The notes below the pieces were generated by a model, which saw only the letters and a list, made by a program, of their open reading frames with translations, did no database searches and was not told the DNA's origin. This document shows, in pieces, positions 1-8,698 of a DNA stretch of 54,165 bases. Position 1 is the first letter of the stretch, and each line of letters opens with the position of its first letter. The DNA is taken from the NCBI GenBank assembly GCA_002774355.1, contig PEYN01000158.1, positions 1 through 54,165 on the forward strand, given 5' to 3'. This DNA comes from Candidatus Marinimicrobia bacterium CG08_land_8_20_14_0_20_45_22 (lineage in GTDB: Bacteria > Fidelibacterota > UBA2242). The translations under genes were made by a program, and so were the position numbers.

Positions 1-997
1 TCAAGCCTTGGTTAGAACAGATATTCGAAGTTGCTTTTTCGCGCCGAATATGTTGTTCGCGTGTTTGAAGCACGAGAACATAACCGCGTTTGCCATCGAC
101 ATCGACGGTTTGTCCGACGATTCTTCCCGGCATGTTTCTGACCAACGCTTTTTTTGCTGAGAATACGCCGAGGTAAGGACCGCCAAATGACTGATGAATA
201 CCCAGCGGCTGTCCTTCAGAAACGGCAATGTCAGCGCCCCATCCGCCCGGTGATTTCAGAATTCCCAGCGATATCGGATCGACGAAGAGAACGAACATCG
301 CATTCTTTTCATGAATCTTACCGGAAATACCCGTAAGGTCTTCGATCGACCCCAAAAAGTTCGGCGATTGAACCAGTACTGCCGCTATTTGTTCATCGAT
401 CAATTCCGGCAGAGTCGAAAAATCGGTCTGACCGTTCTTCTCCGGCAATAAAATGACTTCGATATTGCGATTGGGCAGATAGGTTTTCAACACCTTCATT
501 GTTCCGGGATTGATGAGTGGCGAAACCAACACTTTATCTTTTTTAGTAATGCCGCAGCTCATAATAGCCGCTTCCGCCAGCGCGGTCGCACCATCATACA
601 TCGAAGCGTTCGCAACTTCCATATCCATCAAGTGACAGGTGAGTGATTGGTATTCATAAATGGATTGGAGCGTTCCTTGACTGACTTCTGCCTGGTACGG
701 TGTGTAAGCGGTATAAAATTCAGATCGACCGATCAGAAAATCGACGACGGCAGGAATGAAATGATCGTAGGCACCGCCGCCCAGAAACGAAACCGTACCT
801 TCCGTATTACGATTCTGGTTGGCAAGGTTTTGAAGATGGCGGCTCGCTTCGAGTTCAGAGAGCGGTTCCGGTAAATGAATACGGCACTTTTCCAAAAATG
901 TTTTGGGAATGTCCACCAAAAGGTCTTCAAAACGCTGGACGCCGATAGCGTCGAGCAGTTCTTTTTCAACCTCTGGCGTGTTGGGAATTGTGTGCAT
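1..997 (-). CDS. gcvPA: Glycine dehydrogenase (decarboxylating) subunit 1, C-terminus beyond the window
   Basis: This is the first half of the P protein of the glycine cleavage system, which decarboxylates glycine on pyridoxal phosphate and passes the aminomethyl group to lipoylated H protein. Reading from ATG at 997, 332 residues are visible and the frame is open to the window edge. Family signatures are seen: VSFLGGGAYDHF near residue 70, a YTPYQAEVSQGT segment and, at the edge, TREQHIRREKATSNIC. The split-subunit form (about 450 residues) is expected, with gcvPB beyond position 1. It starts 3 bases after the gcvH stop, so the two are co-transcribed. No frameshift is seen. Confidence 0.95.
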   Translation of the reverse strand, partial: MHTIPNTPEVEKELLDAIGVQRFEDLLVDIPKTFLEKCRIHLPEPLSELEASRHLQNLANQNRNTEGTVSFLGGGAYDHFIPAVVDFLIGRSEFYTAYTPYQAEVSQGTLQSIYEYQSLTCHLMDMEVANASMYDGATALAEAAIMSCGITKKDKVLVSPLINPGTMKVLKTYLPNRNIEVILLPEKNGQTDFSTLPELIDEQIAAVLVQSPNFLGSIEDLTGISGKIHEKNAMFVLFVDPISLGILKSPGGWGADIAVSEGQPLGIHQSFGGPYLGVFSAKKALVRNMPGRIVGQTVDVDGKRGYVLVLQTREQHIRREKATSNICSNQGL

Positions 998-1000
998 AAA

Positions 1001-1378
1001 TCAACCGATCAGTTTTGAATATTCTTCGGATGTCAACATGCTTTTTGTTTCAGACGGATCGGAAATTTTAATCCGAGCAATCCAGCCTTCGCCGTAGGGA
1101 TCTTTATTGACCAGTTCTGCGGCATCTTTCAAGGCTTCGTTGATTTCGATGATCTCACCGGAAAGCGGCGAATAAATATCGGCAACGGTTTTGACGGCTT
1201 CGATAGTTCCGATTGAATCGCCTTTGGAAACCGGATCTCCGACAACGGGTAATTCAATATAGACAATATCTCCTAACTCATGTTGCGCATATTCTGTGAT
1301 TCCGACTTTTGCCTCATCGCCAGAGATTAGCGCCCATTCATGGTCTTTTGTAAATAATAAATCTGACGGCACATTCAT
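1001..1378 (-). CDS. gcvH: Glycine cleavage system H protein
   Basis: This is the lipoyl carrier that shuttles the methylamine intermediate from P protein to T protein and L protein in the cytoplasm. It has 125 residues, the usual length. The lipoylation lysine is K63 in GTIEAVKTVADIYSP, and the N-terminal KDHEWA motif is present. ATG at 1378 has a strong ribosome binding site (GGAGG, 6 bases away). It sits between accC and gcvPA on the same strand. gcvT is not in the window. Confidence 0.96.
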   Translation of the reverse strand: MNVPSDLLFTKDHEWALISGDEAKVGITEYAQHELGDIVYIELPVVGDPVSKGDSIGTIEAVKTVADIYSPLSGEIIEINEALKDAAELVNKDPYGEGWIARIKISDPSETKSMLTSEEYSKLIG

Positions 1379-1399
1379 AATTTTCCTCCTCTGAGAAGA

Positions 1400-2740
1400 T
1401 TAATAATGGAAAGTATCGAGAAAACCGGTGGTAAATTTACCTTCCCGGAACGACTTATCGCGCAGGATTGCCTGATGAAAAGGAACGGTTGTTGAAACTC
1501 CTTCAATAATCATTTCTTCCAATGCGCGTTCCATTCTGGCTAGCGACTCCTCGCGATTCTTACCATGCACAATTAATTTAGCCAATAGCGAATCATAGTT
1601 GAAAGGAATTTTATATCCGGCATAGACGTGCGTATCGACGCGAATCCCCGGGCCGCCAGACGCATGAAACGCGGTAATTACTCCAGGTGTTGGCAAGAAA
1701 TTACGGCGCGGGTCTTCGGCGTTTATTCGGCATTCAATCGCGTGCCCGCGGAGTTTGAATTTTTTCAGCCATTTCGGCAATTTATTATTGTCAGCCAACA
1801 GGATTTGTTCTTTCAGCAAATCGATGCCGGTTACCATTTCCGTCACTGGATGCTCAACCTGAATCCGCGTGTTCATTTCCATAAAATAGAATTTACGATC
1901 GCTACTCATGAGAAATTCGATCGTTCCGGCGCTGGAATAACCAACCGCATTGGCAATTTTCACAGCGTACTTCCCGATTTTTTCACGAAGTTCGGGCGTC
2001 ATGGCAGGCGATGGAGATTCCTCGATCAATTTCTGATGACGCCGCTGAATGGAGCATTCGCGCTCGCCCAGATAAGCGACTTCACCAAAATTATCGCCGA
2101 TAATCTGTACCTCGATGTGCCGTGCGTTCTCAATGAGTTTTTCAACATATAAATCCGGACTACCGAATGCAATCCGCGATTCTTCCTGTGCCGTGAGAAA
2201 AGCATTTTCCAGATCGGTGTCGGCTCGAACAATCCGCATACCTCTTCCGCCACCGCCTGCGGCCGCTTTTAAGATTACCGGATATCCGATGTTTTGAACA
2301 ATTTTATGGAGATCGGCAAAGTTCGTCACGACATCGTCGCTTCCCGGGATGATCGGCACACCAGCGCGCTTGACGGTTTTTCTGGCAACTGCTTTATTGC
2401 CCATCATGCGAATGACGCTCGATTTCGGCCCGATGAAAGTAATCTCGTTATCTTCGCATATCTGCGCAAAGTCGGCGTTCTCTGACAGAAATCCATACCC
2501 CGGATGAATCGCGTCCGCATTGGTCAATTCCGAAGCGCTGATGATCTGCGAAGTTTTAAGATAACTGTTTTTACTATCAGCGGGACCGATGCAGACCGCT
2601 TCGTCTGCAAACCGTACATGCAGAGAAAGCGCGTCGGCTGTCGAATAAACGGCAACCGTCGGGATATTCAATTCCTTGCATGCGCGGATGATCCGAAGTG
2701 CAATTTCGCCTCTGTTCGCTATCAGGACTTTTTTAATCAA
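1400..2740 (-). CDS. accC: Acetyl-CoA carboxylase, biotin carboxylase subunit
   Basis: This enzyme uses ATP and bicarbonate to carboxylate the biotin on AccB, the first half-reaction of fatty-acid synthesis. It has 446 residues, the normal AccC length. The order is: N-terminal biotin carboxylase domain (KVLIANRGEIALRI), ATP-grasp domain with glycine-rich loop AAAGGGGRGM, catalytic segment MEMNTRIQVEHPVTE, then the C-terminal domain. The start is TTG at 2740; the upstream Shine-Dalgarno is weak. It follows accB by 24 bases. A pyruvate or propionyl-CoA carboxylase subunit is possible in principle, but pairing with a short BCCP favours acetyl-CoA carboxylase. Confidence 0.95.
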   Translation of the reverse strand: MIKKVLIANRGEIALRIIRACKELNIPTVAVYSTADALSLHVRFADEAVCIGPADSKNSYLKTSQIISASELTNADAIHPGYGFLSENADFAQICEDNEITFIGPKSSVIRMMGNKAVARKTVKRAGVPIIPGSDDVVTNFADLHKIVQNIGYPVILKAAAGGGGRGMRIVRADTDLENAFLTAQEESRIAFGSPDLYVEKLIENARHIEVQIIGDNFGEVAYLGERECSIQRRHQKLIEESPSPAMTPELREKIGKYAVKIANAVGYSSAGTIEFLMSSDRKFYFMEMNTRIQVEHPVTEMVTGIDLLKEQILLADNNKLPKWLKKFKLRGHAIECRINAEDPRRNFLPTPGVITAFHASGGPGIRVDTHVYAGYKIPFNYDSLLAKLIVHGKNREESLARMERALEEMIIEGVSTTVPFHQAILRDKSFREGKFTTGFLDTFHY

Positions 2741-2764
2741 ATCTACCAGCCGGATTGTGTAGCG

Positions 2765-3244
2765 TTATGATTTTTCGATGACGAAAAGCGTCTGATTATA
2801 TTCGACCGGCTTACCATTTTCGACAAGTATTTTTTCGATTTTACCGGAAACTTCTGCCTCAATCACGTTCATGATTTTCATCGCTTCAATAATACAAAGC
2901 GGTTGTCCAACCTTGATCATGTCGCCGACCTTGACATACGGTTCTGCTCCCGTAGCCGGTGCGCTGTAAAAAGTCCCAACAATCGGCGATTTGACTTCAA
3001 TGCCTTTTTCGTTGATCTCTTCCGTCACGGCAGATTGAGATTCAAACGGAGGCGTATAATCGACGTAAGTCGATTGTTTCGGTTTCTGAAAATTCCGAAC
3101 GGTGGAAGGATTAAATTCTTGAAGCGGATGACCAGATTTGCCTTTGACAAGCCGGATTTTGGAATTCCATTTGGAATATTCGATCTCATCGAGATCGTAG
3201 GTTTCGAGAATTTTGATCATCTCAAATATTTTAGATGTTTTCAT
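2765..3244 (-). CDS. accB: Biotin carboxyl carrier protein of acetyl-CoA carboxylase
   Basis: This 159-residue protein carries biotin between AccC and the carboxyltransferase. The C-terminal biotinyl domain contains EAMKIMN with the biotinylated lysine at K123. A Pro/Ser-rich linker (about residues 40-80) separates it from a short N-terminal region. ATG at 3244 is preferred because GGAG lies 5 bases upstream; a TTG one codon earlier would be too close. It lies between efp and accC on the same strand, an order (efp-accB-accC) common in bacteria. Confidence 0.95.
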   Translation of the reverse strand: MKTSKIFEMIKILETYDLDEIEYSKWNSKIRLVKGKSGHPLQEFNPSTVRNFQKPKQSTYVDYTPPFESQSAVTEEINEKGIEVKSPIVGTFYSAPATGAEPYVKVGDMIKVGQPLCIIEAMKIMNVIEAEVSGKIEKILVENGKPVEYNQTLFVIEKS

Positions 3245-3259
3245 CAACGCTCCTTCAGA

Positions 3260-3820
3260 TTATTTGACGCGTTCAACATAACCTCCGGTTCGGGTGTCGA
3301 TTCGAATTGTATCGCCTTCATTCAGAAAGAGCGGGACAGCAACCTTTGCGCCCGTTTCCAGCGTGGCAACCTTCGTCGCCCCGGTGACAGTGTCACCTTT
3401 CAGCCCTGGCTCTGTTCCGATCACTTTTAAATTGACAAATAGCGGAATTTCGACATCGACCGGTGTTTCATCGTGGTACAAGACATGGATAATCTCATTT
3501 TCTTTGATGAATTTAGCCGCTTTCTCGAACAGGTCTTCATGAAAAGGATATTGCTCGAAGGTTTCAACATCCATCAAAATGTAGTTCGATCCGTCACGAT
3601 ACAAATATTGCATGTCTCTGGATTCTAAACGAACAATATCGATCTTCTCTCCCGAACGATAGGTATTTTCAACGACCAAACCTGTTTTGACATTTTTGAA
3701 TTTTGTCCAAACACGCGCGCCGCCACGCCCCAACTTGATATGCTGAAACTCAACAACTTTTAATAAATTCCCTTCTGAATTAATGACGATTCCATTTTTA
3801 ATATCTGCTGTAGTAGCCAA
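3260..3820 (-). CDS. efp: Translation elongation factor P, arginine at the tip position
   Basis: EF-P binds between the ribosomal P and E sites and relieves stalling at polyproline. It has 186 residues, full length, with KOW-like N-terminal, OB and C-terminal domains. The loop that reaches the peptidyl-transferase centre reads KLGRGGAR, putting arginine at residue 32 where many families have the modified lysine of PGKG. Arg-type EF-P is known from the EarP-rhamnosylated group; whether this one is modified cannot be seen. TTG at 3820 is the start, with GGGAG 6 bases upstream. First gene of the efp-accBC-gcv run. Confidence 0.95.
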   Translation of the reverse strand: MATTADIKNGIVINSEGNLLKVVEFQHIKLGRGGARVWTKFKNVKTGLVVENTYRSGEKIDIVRLESRDMQYLYRDGSNYILMDVETFEQYPFHEDLFEKAAKFIKENEIIHVLYHDETPVDVEIPLFVNLKVIGTEPGLKGDTVTGATKVATLETGAKVAVPLFLNEGDTIRIDTRTGGYVERVK

Positions 3821-3860
3821 GAAAAACTCCCTATTCTAAAAACATCATAAAGCGGTCAGC

Positions 3861-3889
3861 AATTTACACGCTATCCGCTTTAGAATCAA
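3861..3889 (-). promoter_or_regulatory. Candidate sigma-70 promoter of efp
   Basis: On the minus strand a TTGATT (-35, 3884-3889) and TAAATT (-10, 3861-3866) are separated by 17 bases. The expected start of transcription is about 35 bases before the efp TTG. The position in the divergent gap with the PHP gene fits. The boxes are imperfect. Confidence 0.45.
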
Positions 3890-4014
3890 TTGATTTTCGC
3901 CACCAACCGATCCAAGTCATTTTATGAAGATCATCTCATGCCGGAAAAATCCATCACGCGCTCTAATCTGAAAAATCTCCTCGCAAATAATAACTAAATA
4001 TTTTAAGTTTCGGT

Positions 4015-5664
4015 GTGATATTTGTGTCGATGTCAAACGGGTTGGAGTTGTGGCGCCACATCGGTTGGTTGATTGGTTTTCTGCCTATTTTTATGTATGC
4101 AGAGATTCATTACCGCCTTCCTTTCTTCAAGGGATTTTTATATCGCAAACAGCCTGAAATTATCTTCGATGCGCCGCACCGGATCGAATCTGACAGTTTA
4201 CCCGTTTTACTAATGATTAAAGATGCTAACTGGTTTCCGGTAAAATTGCTTAGCGTTACTGTAAAAATCAAATCGCCGATCTCCGGAAAGATACTATCAG
4301 AAAAATCTTGTGACGAGATCATCGATATTTCTCAAAAATGGTTCGTCAAATTTTACAATTTGGATGTTCATTCATGGAAAGACGAGCGGATTTTCATCGA
4401 GTGTCAGGCAACTGTACAGATTCGGAATCGGGTGATTACGGTGAAAAATGACAACTATCGAACCGCTTCGCACGCCGACTTTTCGATTTTTATCGACTCC
4501 GAACCGCTTCCATCTCCGAAAGATTGGATATGGGGCGATCTACACTGTCACTCTTCATGGACAGAAGATCAGGTAGAATTTGGGGTTCCGGCGGAAGCTA
4601 TCGAACCCATTGCTTCATCGATGGGAATTTCGTTTTGTACTTTAGTGGAACATTCGTACGATCTGGATGATTTGGACGGCACGTGGACTAAACGCGATCC
4701 CAATCTTCCAAAGTGGAAAATTTCACGCGAGACCATTCGGAATTTGAACATCCAATATCCAAATTTCCGAATCATCCCCGGCGAAGAAGTCTCGACCGAT
4801 AATGGTATCGGAAAAAACGTTCACATGGTGGTTTTGAATGACGACCAGTATTACCCGGGCGAAGGAGACGCTCTGGAAAAATCTCTCGCAAAAGCATCCG
4901 AACTCTATTATGGAAAAATCCTGGAATCTGTGCCGGAAAAGGCGCTCGTCTTTGCCGCGCACCCGTATGCTGATCCACCCTTTTTCCACAAACTTGGACT
5001 CAAACGAGGCTCATGGAATTACTGGGATAGCCATCGGAAACTCGGCGGTTTACAGTTCATGAACGGAATCATGGAGAATGAATATGAGCGAGGAAAACGT
5101 GAATGGATCCGACAATTATTGCGCGGCCGGCATTCGTATGTTTATGCTGGAAACGATTCGCACGGAAACTTCAACCGTTACCGACAGATTTATATGCCAA
5201 TGTTTTGTTTAAATGAAAAACCCACTCAAAAATTCGGCGAGCACCGAACGGGTCTCAAAGCCGCGGCAACAGAAGACGCAGACAGCCTAACGGCTAAGCT
5301 GAAAACCGGACAAGTCATTTCAACCAATGGTCCTTTTGCTAATATTTCCATTCAAAATGAGAATAAACGGGAATTTTACATCGGCGAAAATGTCGTGAAA
5401 CCACAATCCATTTCGGTTCAGGCAATTTCTTCGCGTTACTTCGGAAATCTTCGACAGATTCGTTTATATCTCGGCGATCTCGACCACAGACAGGAAGTCC
5501 TTTACCGAACCATTTCTTCTCTCTCCTCCTTCAGCAGAAAAACAGTTTCCATTCCGGTTGAAAATCTGCCAACAAGCGGGTATTTCCGCGCCGAAGTCGA
5601 AACCAATCAGAATAAAATCGCTTTGACTAATCCGATCTGGTTCACTCAGCACGAAATAACATAG
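4015..5664 (+). CDS. CehA/McbA-like PHP-domain metallohydrolase
   Basis: This protein of up to 549 residues has a hydrophobic N-terminal segment (about residues 13-30), a beta-rich region to about 165, and then a PHP-type metal-dependent hydrolase domain. Metal ligands are visible in GDLHCHSSW (D175, H177, H179), LVEHSYD, a KNVHMVV histidine, AAHPYADPP and AGNDSHGN. PHP domains hydrolyse phosphoesters or related bonds; CehA/McbA relatives include a carbaryl hydrolase, but the substrate here is unknown. The start is uncertain: GTG at 4015 or ATG at 4030; neither has a good Shine-Dalgarno. The N-terminus suggests membrane attachment facing the periplasm. Confidence 0.8.
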   Translation: MIFVSMSNGLELWRHIGWLIGFLPIFMYAEIHYRLPFFKGFLYRKQPEIIFDAPHRIESDSLPVLLMIKDANWFPVKLLSVTVKIKSPISGKILSEKSCDEIIDISQKWFVKFYNLDVHSWKDERIFIECQATVQIRNRVITVKNDNYRTASHADFSIFIDSEPLPSPKDWIWGDLHCHSSWTEDQVEFGVPAEAIEPIASSMGISFCTLVEHSYDLDDLDGTWTKRDPNLPKWKISRETIRNLNIQYPNFRIIPGEEVSTDNGIGKNVHMVVLNDDQYYPGEGDALEKSLAKASELYYGKILESVPEKALVFAAHPYADPPFFHKLGLKRGSWNYWDSHRKLGGLQFMNGIMENEYERGKREWIRQLLRGRHSYVYAGNDSHGNFNRYRQIYMPMFCLNEKPTQKFGEHRTGLKAAATEDADSLTAKLKTGQVISTNGPFANISIQNENKREFYIGENVVKPQSISVQAISSRYFGNLRQIRLYLGDLDHRQEVLYRTISSLSSFSRKTVSIPVENLPTSGYFRAEVETNQNKIALTNPIWFTQHEIT

Positions 5665-5670
5665 ATTTGA

Positions 5671-5793
5671 ATGTCCAATTTTTCATCAACAGAAGAGACT
5701 CCAATGAATGGTCTTCTTAATCACTTGGCTACAGCCACACACGATATTTCAAAAAAACTCGGCGGAAATAAAATTCAAATTTTCCTTAATTAA
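5671..5793 (+). CDS. Possible 40-residue small protein
   Basis: A 40-codon frame starts with ATG six bases after the PHP gene stop and ends with TAA directly against the ATG of the HAD gene. A second in-frame ATG lies at 5704. The peptide is polar, with a possible amphipathic helix in its second half. No Shine-Dalgarno is evident and I recognise no family. It may be only spacer sequence. Confidence 0.2.
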   Translation: MSNFSSTEETPMNGLLNHLATATHDISKKLGGNKIQIFLN

Positions 5794-6492
5794 ATGATAT
5801 CTATGGAAAAAGATTTTGACCTGATCATTTTCGACTTGGATGGTACACTATATCCAGTCAACCCGGGCATTGACTCCGTTTACCCAAAAATTGCCATCCG
5901 ATTTGCCGCTCAGGCGACCGGAAAAAGTGAAATGGAAGCCCAGACGGCTTTCATGAAAAAAAAAGAACAACTTGCAAAAATTATCAATGGCAGACCGACA
6001 AACACGCTGACATTGATTTATTTTTACGACGTGGATATGATGGAATATGAAAATGAGATCAACCGCGAACTTGATATCGAGTCTATCCTTACGCGAGACG
6101 AACGGTTGATCCGAATGCTGAAATCCGTTTCTTACCATTATCCAATACTCCTGTTCACCGGCAATAATGAGAAAGTTACCACGCGAATTCTAAACGCGCT
6201 GGGAATCACGGACTTTTTCCCCGAAAACCGTCGATACACATTCACCGACATTATGCGATTGCCGATTTCGGTCCGCGAAAAACTCAACTATATTAAACCA
6301 GCATTAAACGGATTCAAATCGGTTCTAAATCTGGCTAATGTCCATCCCGGAAAAGCATTGATGGTTGGAGATTCCGAAATCACAGATATTCTTCCTGCCC
6401 AAAAAATCGGCATCCAAACTTATCACGTTTCAACTCATGAGTCACTTTATGGGTTGCCCGAATGGCTGGGCATTGAACAAACCGAAGCGTAA
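5794..6492 (+). CDS. HAD-superfamily hydrolase, likely phosphatase
   Basis: This 232-residue haloacid-dehalogenase fold protein probably removes phosphate from a small metabolite. Motif I is FDLDGTLYP near residue 14 with the nucleophilic aspartate, motif II is LLFTGNN, the lysine of motif III lies in YIKPALNG, and motif IV is MVGDSEITD. A helical cap sits between motifs I and II. The layout resembles pyrimidine 5'-nucleotidase-like HADs, but the substrate cannot be read from sequence. Start ATG 5794 or 5803; neither has a clear ribosome binding site. Confidence 0.8.
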   Translation: MISMEKDFDLIIFDLDGTLYPVNPGIDSVYPKIAIRFAAQATGKSEMEAQTAFMKKKEQLAKIINGRPTNTLTLIYFYDVDMMEYENEINRELDIESILTRDERLIRMLKSVSYHYPILLFTGNNEKVTTRILNALGITDFFPENRRYTFTDIMRLPISVREKLNYIKPALNGFKSVLNLANVHPGKALMVGDSEITDILPAQKIGIQTYHVSTHESLYGLPEWLGIEQTEA

Positions 6493-6573
6493 AAATCCAA
6501 AATGACACGCGTCTTTCCTATTAAAAAACTTGTTATTGCTAATTTGATTGTTTTCCTATATTTTTGATTTGCT

Positions 6574-7152
6574 ATGGATAAGAACTCCAAAGAGTTATTC
6601 GAAGTCAGCGTTTCAGAAACTAAGACGCGGGTTTTGGCGACGACGATTTCGGGAATTTCCGTCGAGATAGTCGAACATCTCGGTGAAACCGATTATCCAA
6701 AAATAATCAAGATATCCGAAACATTGGTTGATAACTTCGGGCAGAATGCGCGTTTTAACCGAAATTCAATCAAAAAATATTTCAACTATCCAAAAACATT
6801 GCCATTCATCGTCAAAATTCGCGATCAGATCGAAGGATTCATCATCGGCGTTCCGCTGGAATATTTTGAAGAGGAAGAATGGGCAAAATACGACGAGAAC
6901 CTTGGGAAAAAGAATACGATCTACACATACGCTTTTATCGTTCGGAAAGAACATCGTCAGTTCGGACTTAGCAAGATGCTCAAGCGCGTTTATCAAAGTA
7001 CGTTAAAGCGAAAAAACTTCGAGTTTATTTCGGGACACGTGATGGAAGGTGTCGCCTCACAATTCACAAAATCCAGTCAGGTTGTACGTAAGTTCGCCAA
7101 CTGGAACAGTACAGGTTATACCTTTGAATATTATCGTTGTCCGCTAAAATAA
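6574..7152 (+). CDS. GNAT-like N-acetyltransferase
   Basis: This 192-residue protein has the layout of the GNAT fold: a strand pair around residues 80-95 (PFIVKIRDQIEGFIIG), a YTYAFIV strand near 125, then a helix start resembling the acetyl-CoA motif A (EHRQFGLSKML). The motif is weak compared with the consensus Q/RxxGxG/A. The substrate is unknown. An AT-rich stretch just upstream (TATATT close to the ATG) suggests a very short leader. It converges on the lipoprotein gene. Confidence 0.6.
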   Translation: MDKNSKELFEVSVSETKTRVLATTISGISVEIVEHLGETDYPKIIKISETLVDNFGQNARFNRNSIKKYFNYPKTLPFIVKIRDQIEGFIIGVPLEYFEEEEWAKYDENLGKKNTIYTYAFIVRKEHRQFGLSKMLKRVYQSTLKRKNFEFISGHVMEGVASQFTKSSQVVRKFANWNSTGYTFEYYRCPLK

Positions 7153-7205
7153 TCCGAGAGCGGTTGACGGTCGCAAAGTTGCAACCGATCCGCATCGGAA
7201 ATCAT

Positions 7206-8081
7206 CTACTTATCCGTCGTCAATAATACAGTAAACTTAAACGAGAAAGAGGATTGAAAGCCGCCATCCGGCTGTTCTCTGCCGCTTGAACTGCCTCGCA
7301 TGCCACTGCGGCCTCCTTGTCCATCCATCATTCCACCCTCTGATGGCGGTTCGCCGCCGTCAAATCCACCTCTACCACCGCCTTGAGATCCTTTGCCCAT
7401 TCCTCCTTTAGAATGTCCCATCAATTTTTCGGCTTTTTCTGTTTTCAGCGTAATATTTAAAGGATTCTTCGGAGATAGCGGTTCGGTTTTCAGTTGTTGG
7501 GCAATCATTTTCAGCGGAATTTGAATTTCGTACCCGAACTTTTGCCGATCCCGACTGATCTTAACGGAAAGTCCCTGTTTATTGATCAATGGCAGGATTC
7601 TCTCGTCATCCGTTCCGGATCCAATGACAATCATTTCAGTTTGAATATCATCCACCATATTTGATAGATTTTCTTGTTGTCCTGTTCGTCTTCCGGGCAT
7701 TGAGCCAGATTTCCCGAACGATCTCTCTCCCATTTCCACACCCGTTAGATTCTTTGCTAATGGAAATTTGATTCCAAAAACCCGTCCTTTCGAGCCTCTT
7801 TGCTGAATTGTCAAGGACAGTCCCTGCATCATGATTTGTCTTTCAAGATCGCGGTCTGAGCAAGTCATATAAAGGTAAAGATTACTTGAATCATTAGCGA
7901 CGCCGTAGCCGAATTTCATCTTTTCGTTCCACTTGATGCTGTTCTGCCATTCGTCTCCTTTCCCATCAACGACAATCTTTTTATCGCTCCAGAATTTTGA
8001 TGTTACAGATTCTTTACATCCATTCAACAACGTTGTCACAAAAGCCAAGCAGGAAATTAAAAGAAACATGTTTTTTTTCAT
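7206..8081 (-). CDS. Lipoprotein with glycine-rich C-terminal tail, ECF-regulon candidate
   Basis: The 291-residue product starts at ATG 8081 and has a lipoprotein signal (KKNMFLLIS, lipobox LLNGC). Residues 30-150 resemble the DOMON/CBM9-like beta-sandwich found in extracytoplasmic binding proteins (VVDGKGDEWQ, then LYLYMTCSD). Residues about 215-270 are a Gly/Met/Ser-rich low-complexity stretch, followed by a final beta strand. I recognise no named family. A promoter matching those of the neighbouring ECF sigma locus lies 134 bases upstream, so it is probably induced with the stress operon. Role unknown; envelope maintenance is a guess. Confidence 0.7.
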   Translation of the reverse strand: MKKNMFLLISCLAFVTTLLNGCKESVTSKFWSDKKIVVDGKGDEWQNSIKWNEKMKFGYGVANDSSNLYLYMTCSDRDLERQIMMQGLSLTIQQRGSKGRVFGIKFPLAKNLTGVEMGERSFGKSGSMPGRRTGQQENLSNMVDDIQTEMIVIGSGTDDERILPLINKQGLSVKISRDRQKFGYEIQIPLKMIAQQLKTEPLSPKNPLNITLKTEKAEKLMGHSKGGMGKGSQGGGRGGFDGGEPPSEGGMMDGQGGRSGMRGSSSGREQPDGGFQSSFSFKFTVLLTTDK

Positions 8082-8115
8082 TTTCGCACCTTTTAAATAC
8101 ATTTTTATGTAGCAT

Positions 8116-8138
8116 GAGGGCAACCAGAAGTTGCCCTC
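8116..8138. repeat. Perfect 9-bp inverted repeat in a 5' leader
   Basis: GAGGGCAAC (8116-8124) and GTTGCCCTC (8130-8138) form a stem with a 5-base loop, inside the predicted leader of the lipoprotein gene and about 35 bases before its start codon. On the minus strand no T-run follows, so it is more likely a leader structure than a terminator. On the plus strand four T follow, but no gene ends there. Confidence 0.5.
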
Positions 8139-8214
8139 TTTTCTCGGAGTATACACGGAGGTGTACGGTTTTAATTCTAGTTTTTCTCAGACTTTTTTGC
8201 TAAAAAACAAGTAT

Positions 8215-8243
8215 TAGACAGCCTAACTTTTTATTTTATTCCG
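8215..8243 (-). promoter_or_regulatory. ECF-sigma promoter candidate upstream of the lipoprotein gene
   Basis: CGGAATA (8237-8243, minus strand) and TGTCTA (8215-8220) are separated by exactly 16 bases. The same 13 bases at the same spacing occur upstream of the sigma gene and of the efflux operon. The -35 box resembles the GGAA core of ECF promoters. It gives a leader of roughly 125 bases. Confidence 0.75.
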
Positions 8244-8273
8244 CCTATATTTTATATTGGCGCGGATAAAATA

Positions 8274-8693
8274 TTATTCACCAAATGGCGGAGGCGGTGG
8301 AGGACCCGGACGACGATCGATTGGTCTTGGCGGTCGATGACGTATTTGTTCCATTCGATGTTCAAAACGTTTCATCTGATCCGGAGTGAGAACTTTGGAA
8401 AGTTCAAGATTCAGCGAATCGAGACTTACAACGAAAATACGAATTTGTTCGTCGCTAAACTTCTGAATCCATCTCGAATGTTTCTTCAAAATCAAGTGAA
8501 TCTGATCCTTTTGTTCGGGTCTGGGATCAATTATCCGTTCCATTTCGGATACAAATCCTCTACCGCGCCGGAACTCCGCCACTTTTCGCTCATGATGAAA
8601 ACGCAAGTAACTGGAAACTCCGACAGATCCAATTACAATCCCAATGATCAGAACGCCGATCAGTATCAGAGTAGTTTTCGTTGTTAGTTTCAT
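8274..8693 (-). CDS. Spy/CpxP-like periplasmic protein with membrane anchor and proline tail
   Basis: This 139-residue protein has an N-terminal membrane segment (about residues 7-28) and then a helical domain rich in Arg, Glu and Gln. The phrase LTPDQMKRFEHRMEQ is typical of Spy/CpxP/heavy-metal-sensor relatives, which act as periplasmic chaperones or stress sensors. The last 20 residues are almost all Pro and Arg. ATG at 8693 has GGAG 8 bases upstream, formed by the end of the anti-sigma gene. Third gene of the sigma operon. Function inferred from family and position. Confidence 0.75.
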   Translation of the reverse strand: MKLTTKTTLILIGVLIIGIVIGSVGVSSYLRFHHERKVAEFRRGRGFVSEMERIIDPRPEQKDQIHLILKKHSRWIQKFSDEQIRIFVVSLDSLNLELSKVLTPDQMKRFEHRMEQIRHRPPRPIDRRPGPPPPPPFGE

Positions 8694-8698
8694 AATTT

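Noticed and set aside
7153-7205. Imperfect inverted repeat CGGTTG/CAACCG between convergent genes
   Set aside because: Interrupted stem, no T-run; too weak to call.
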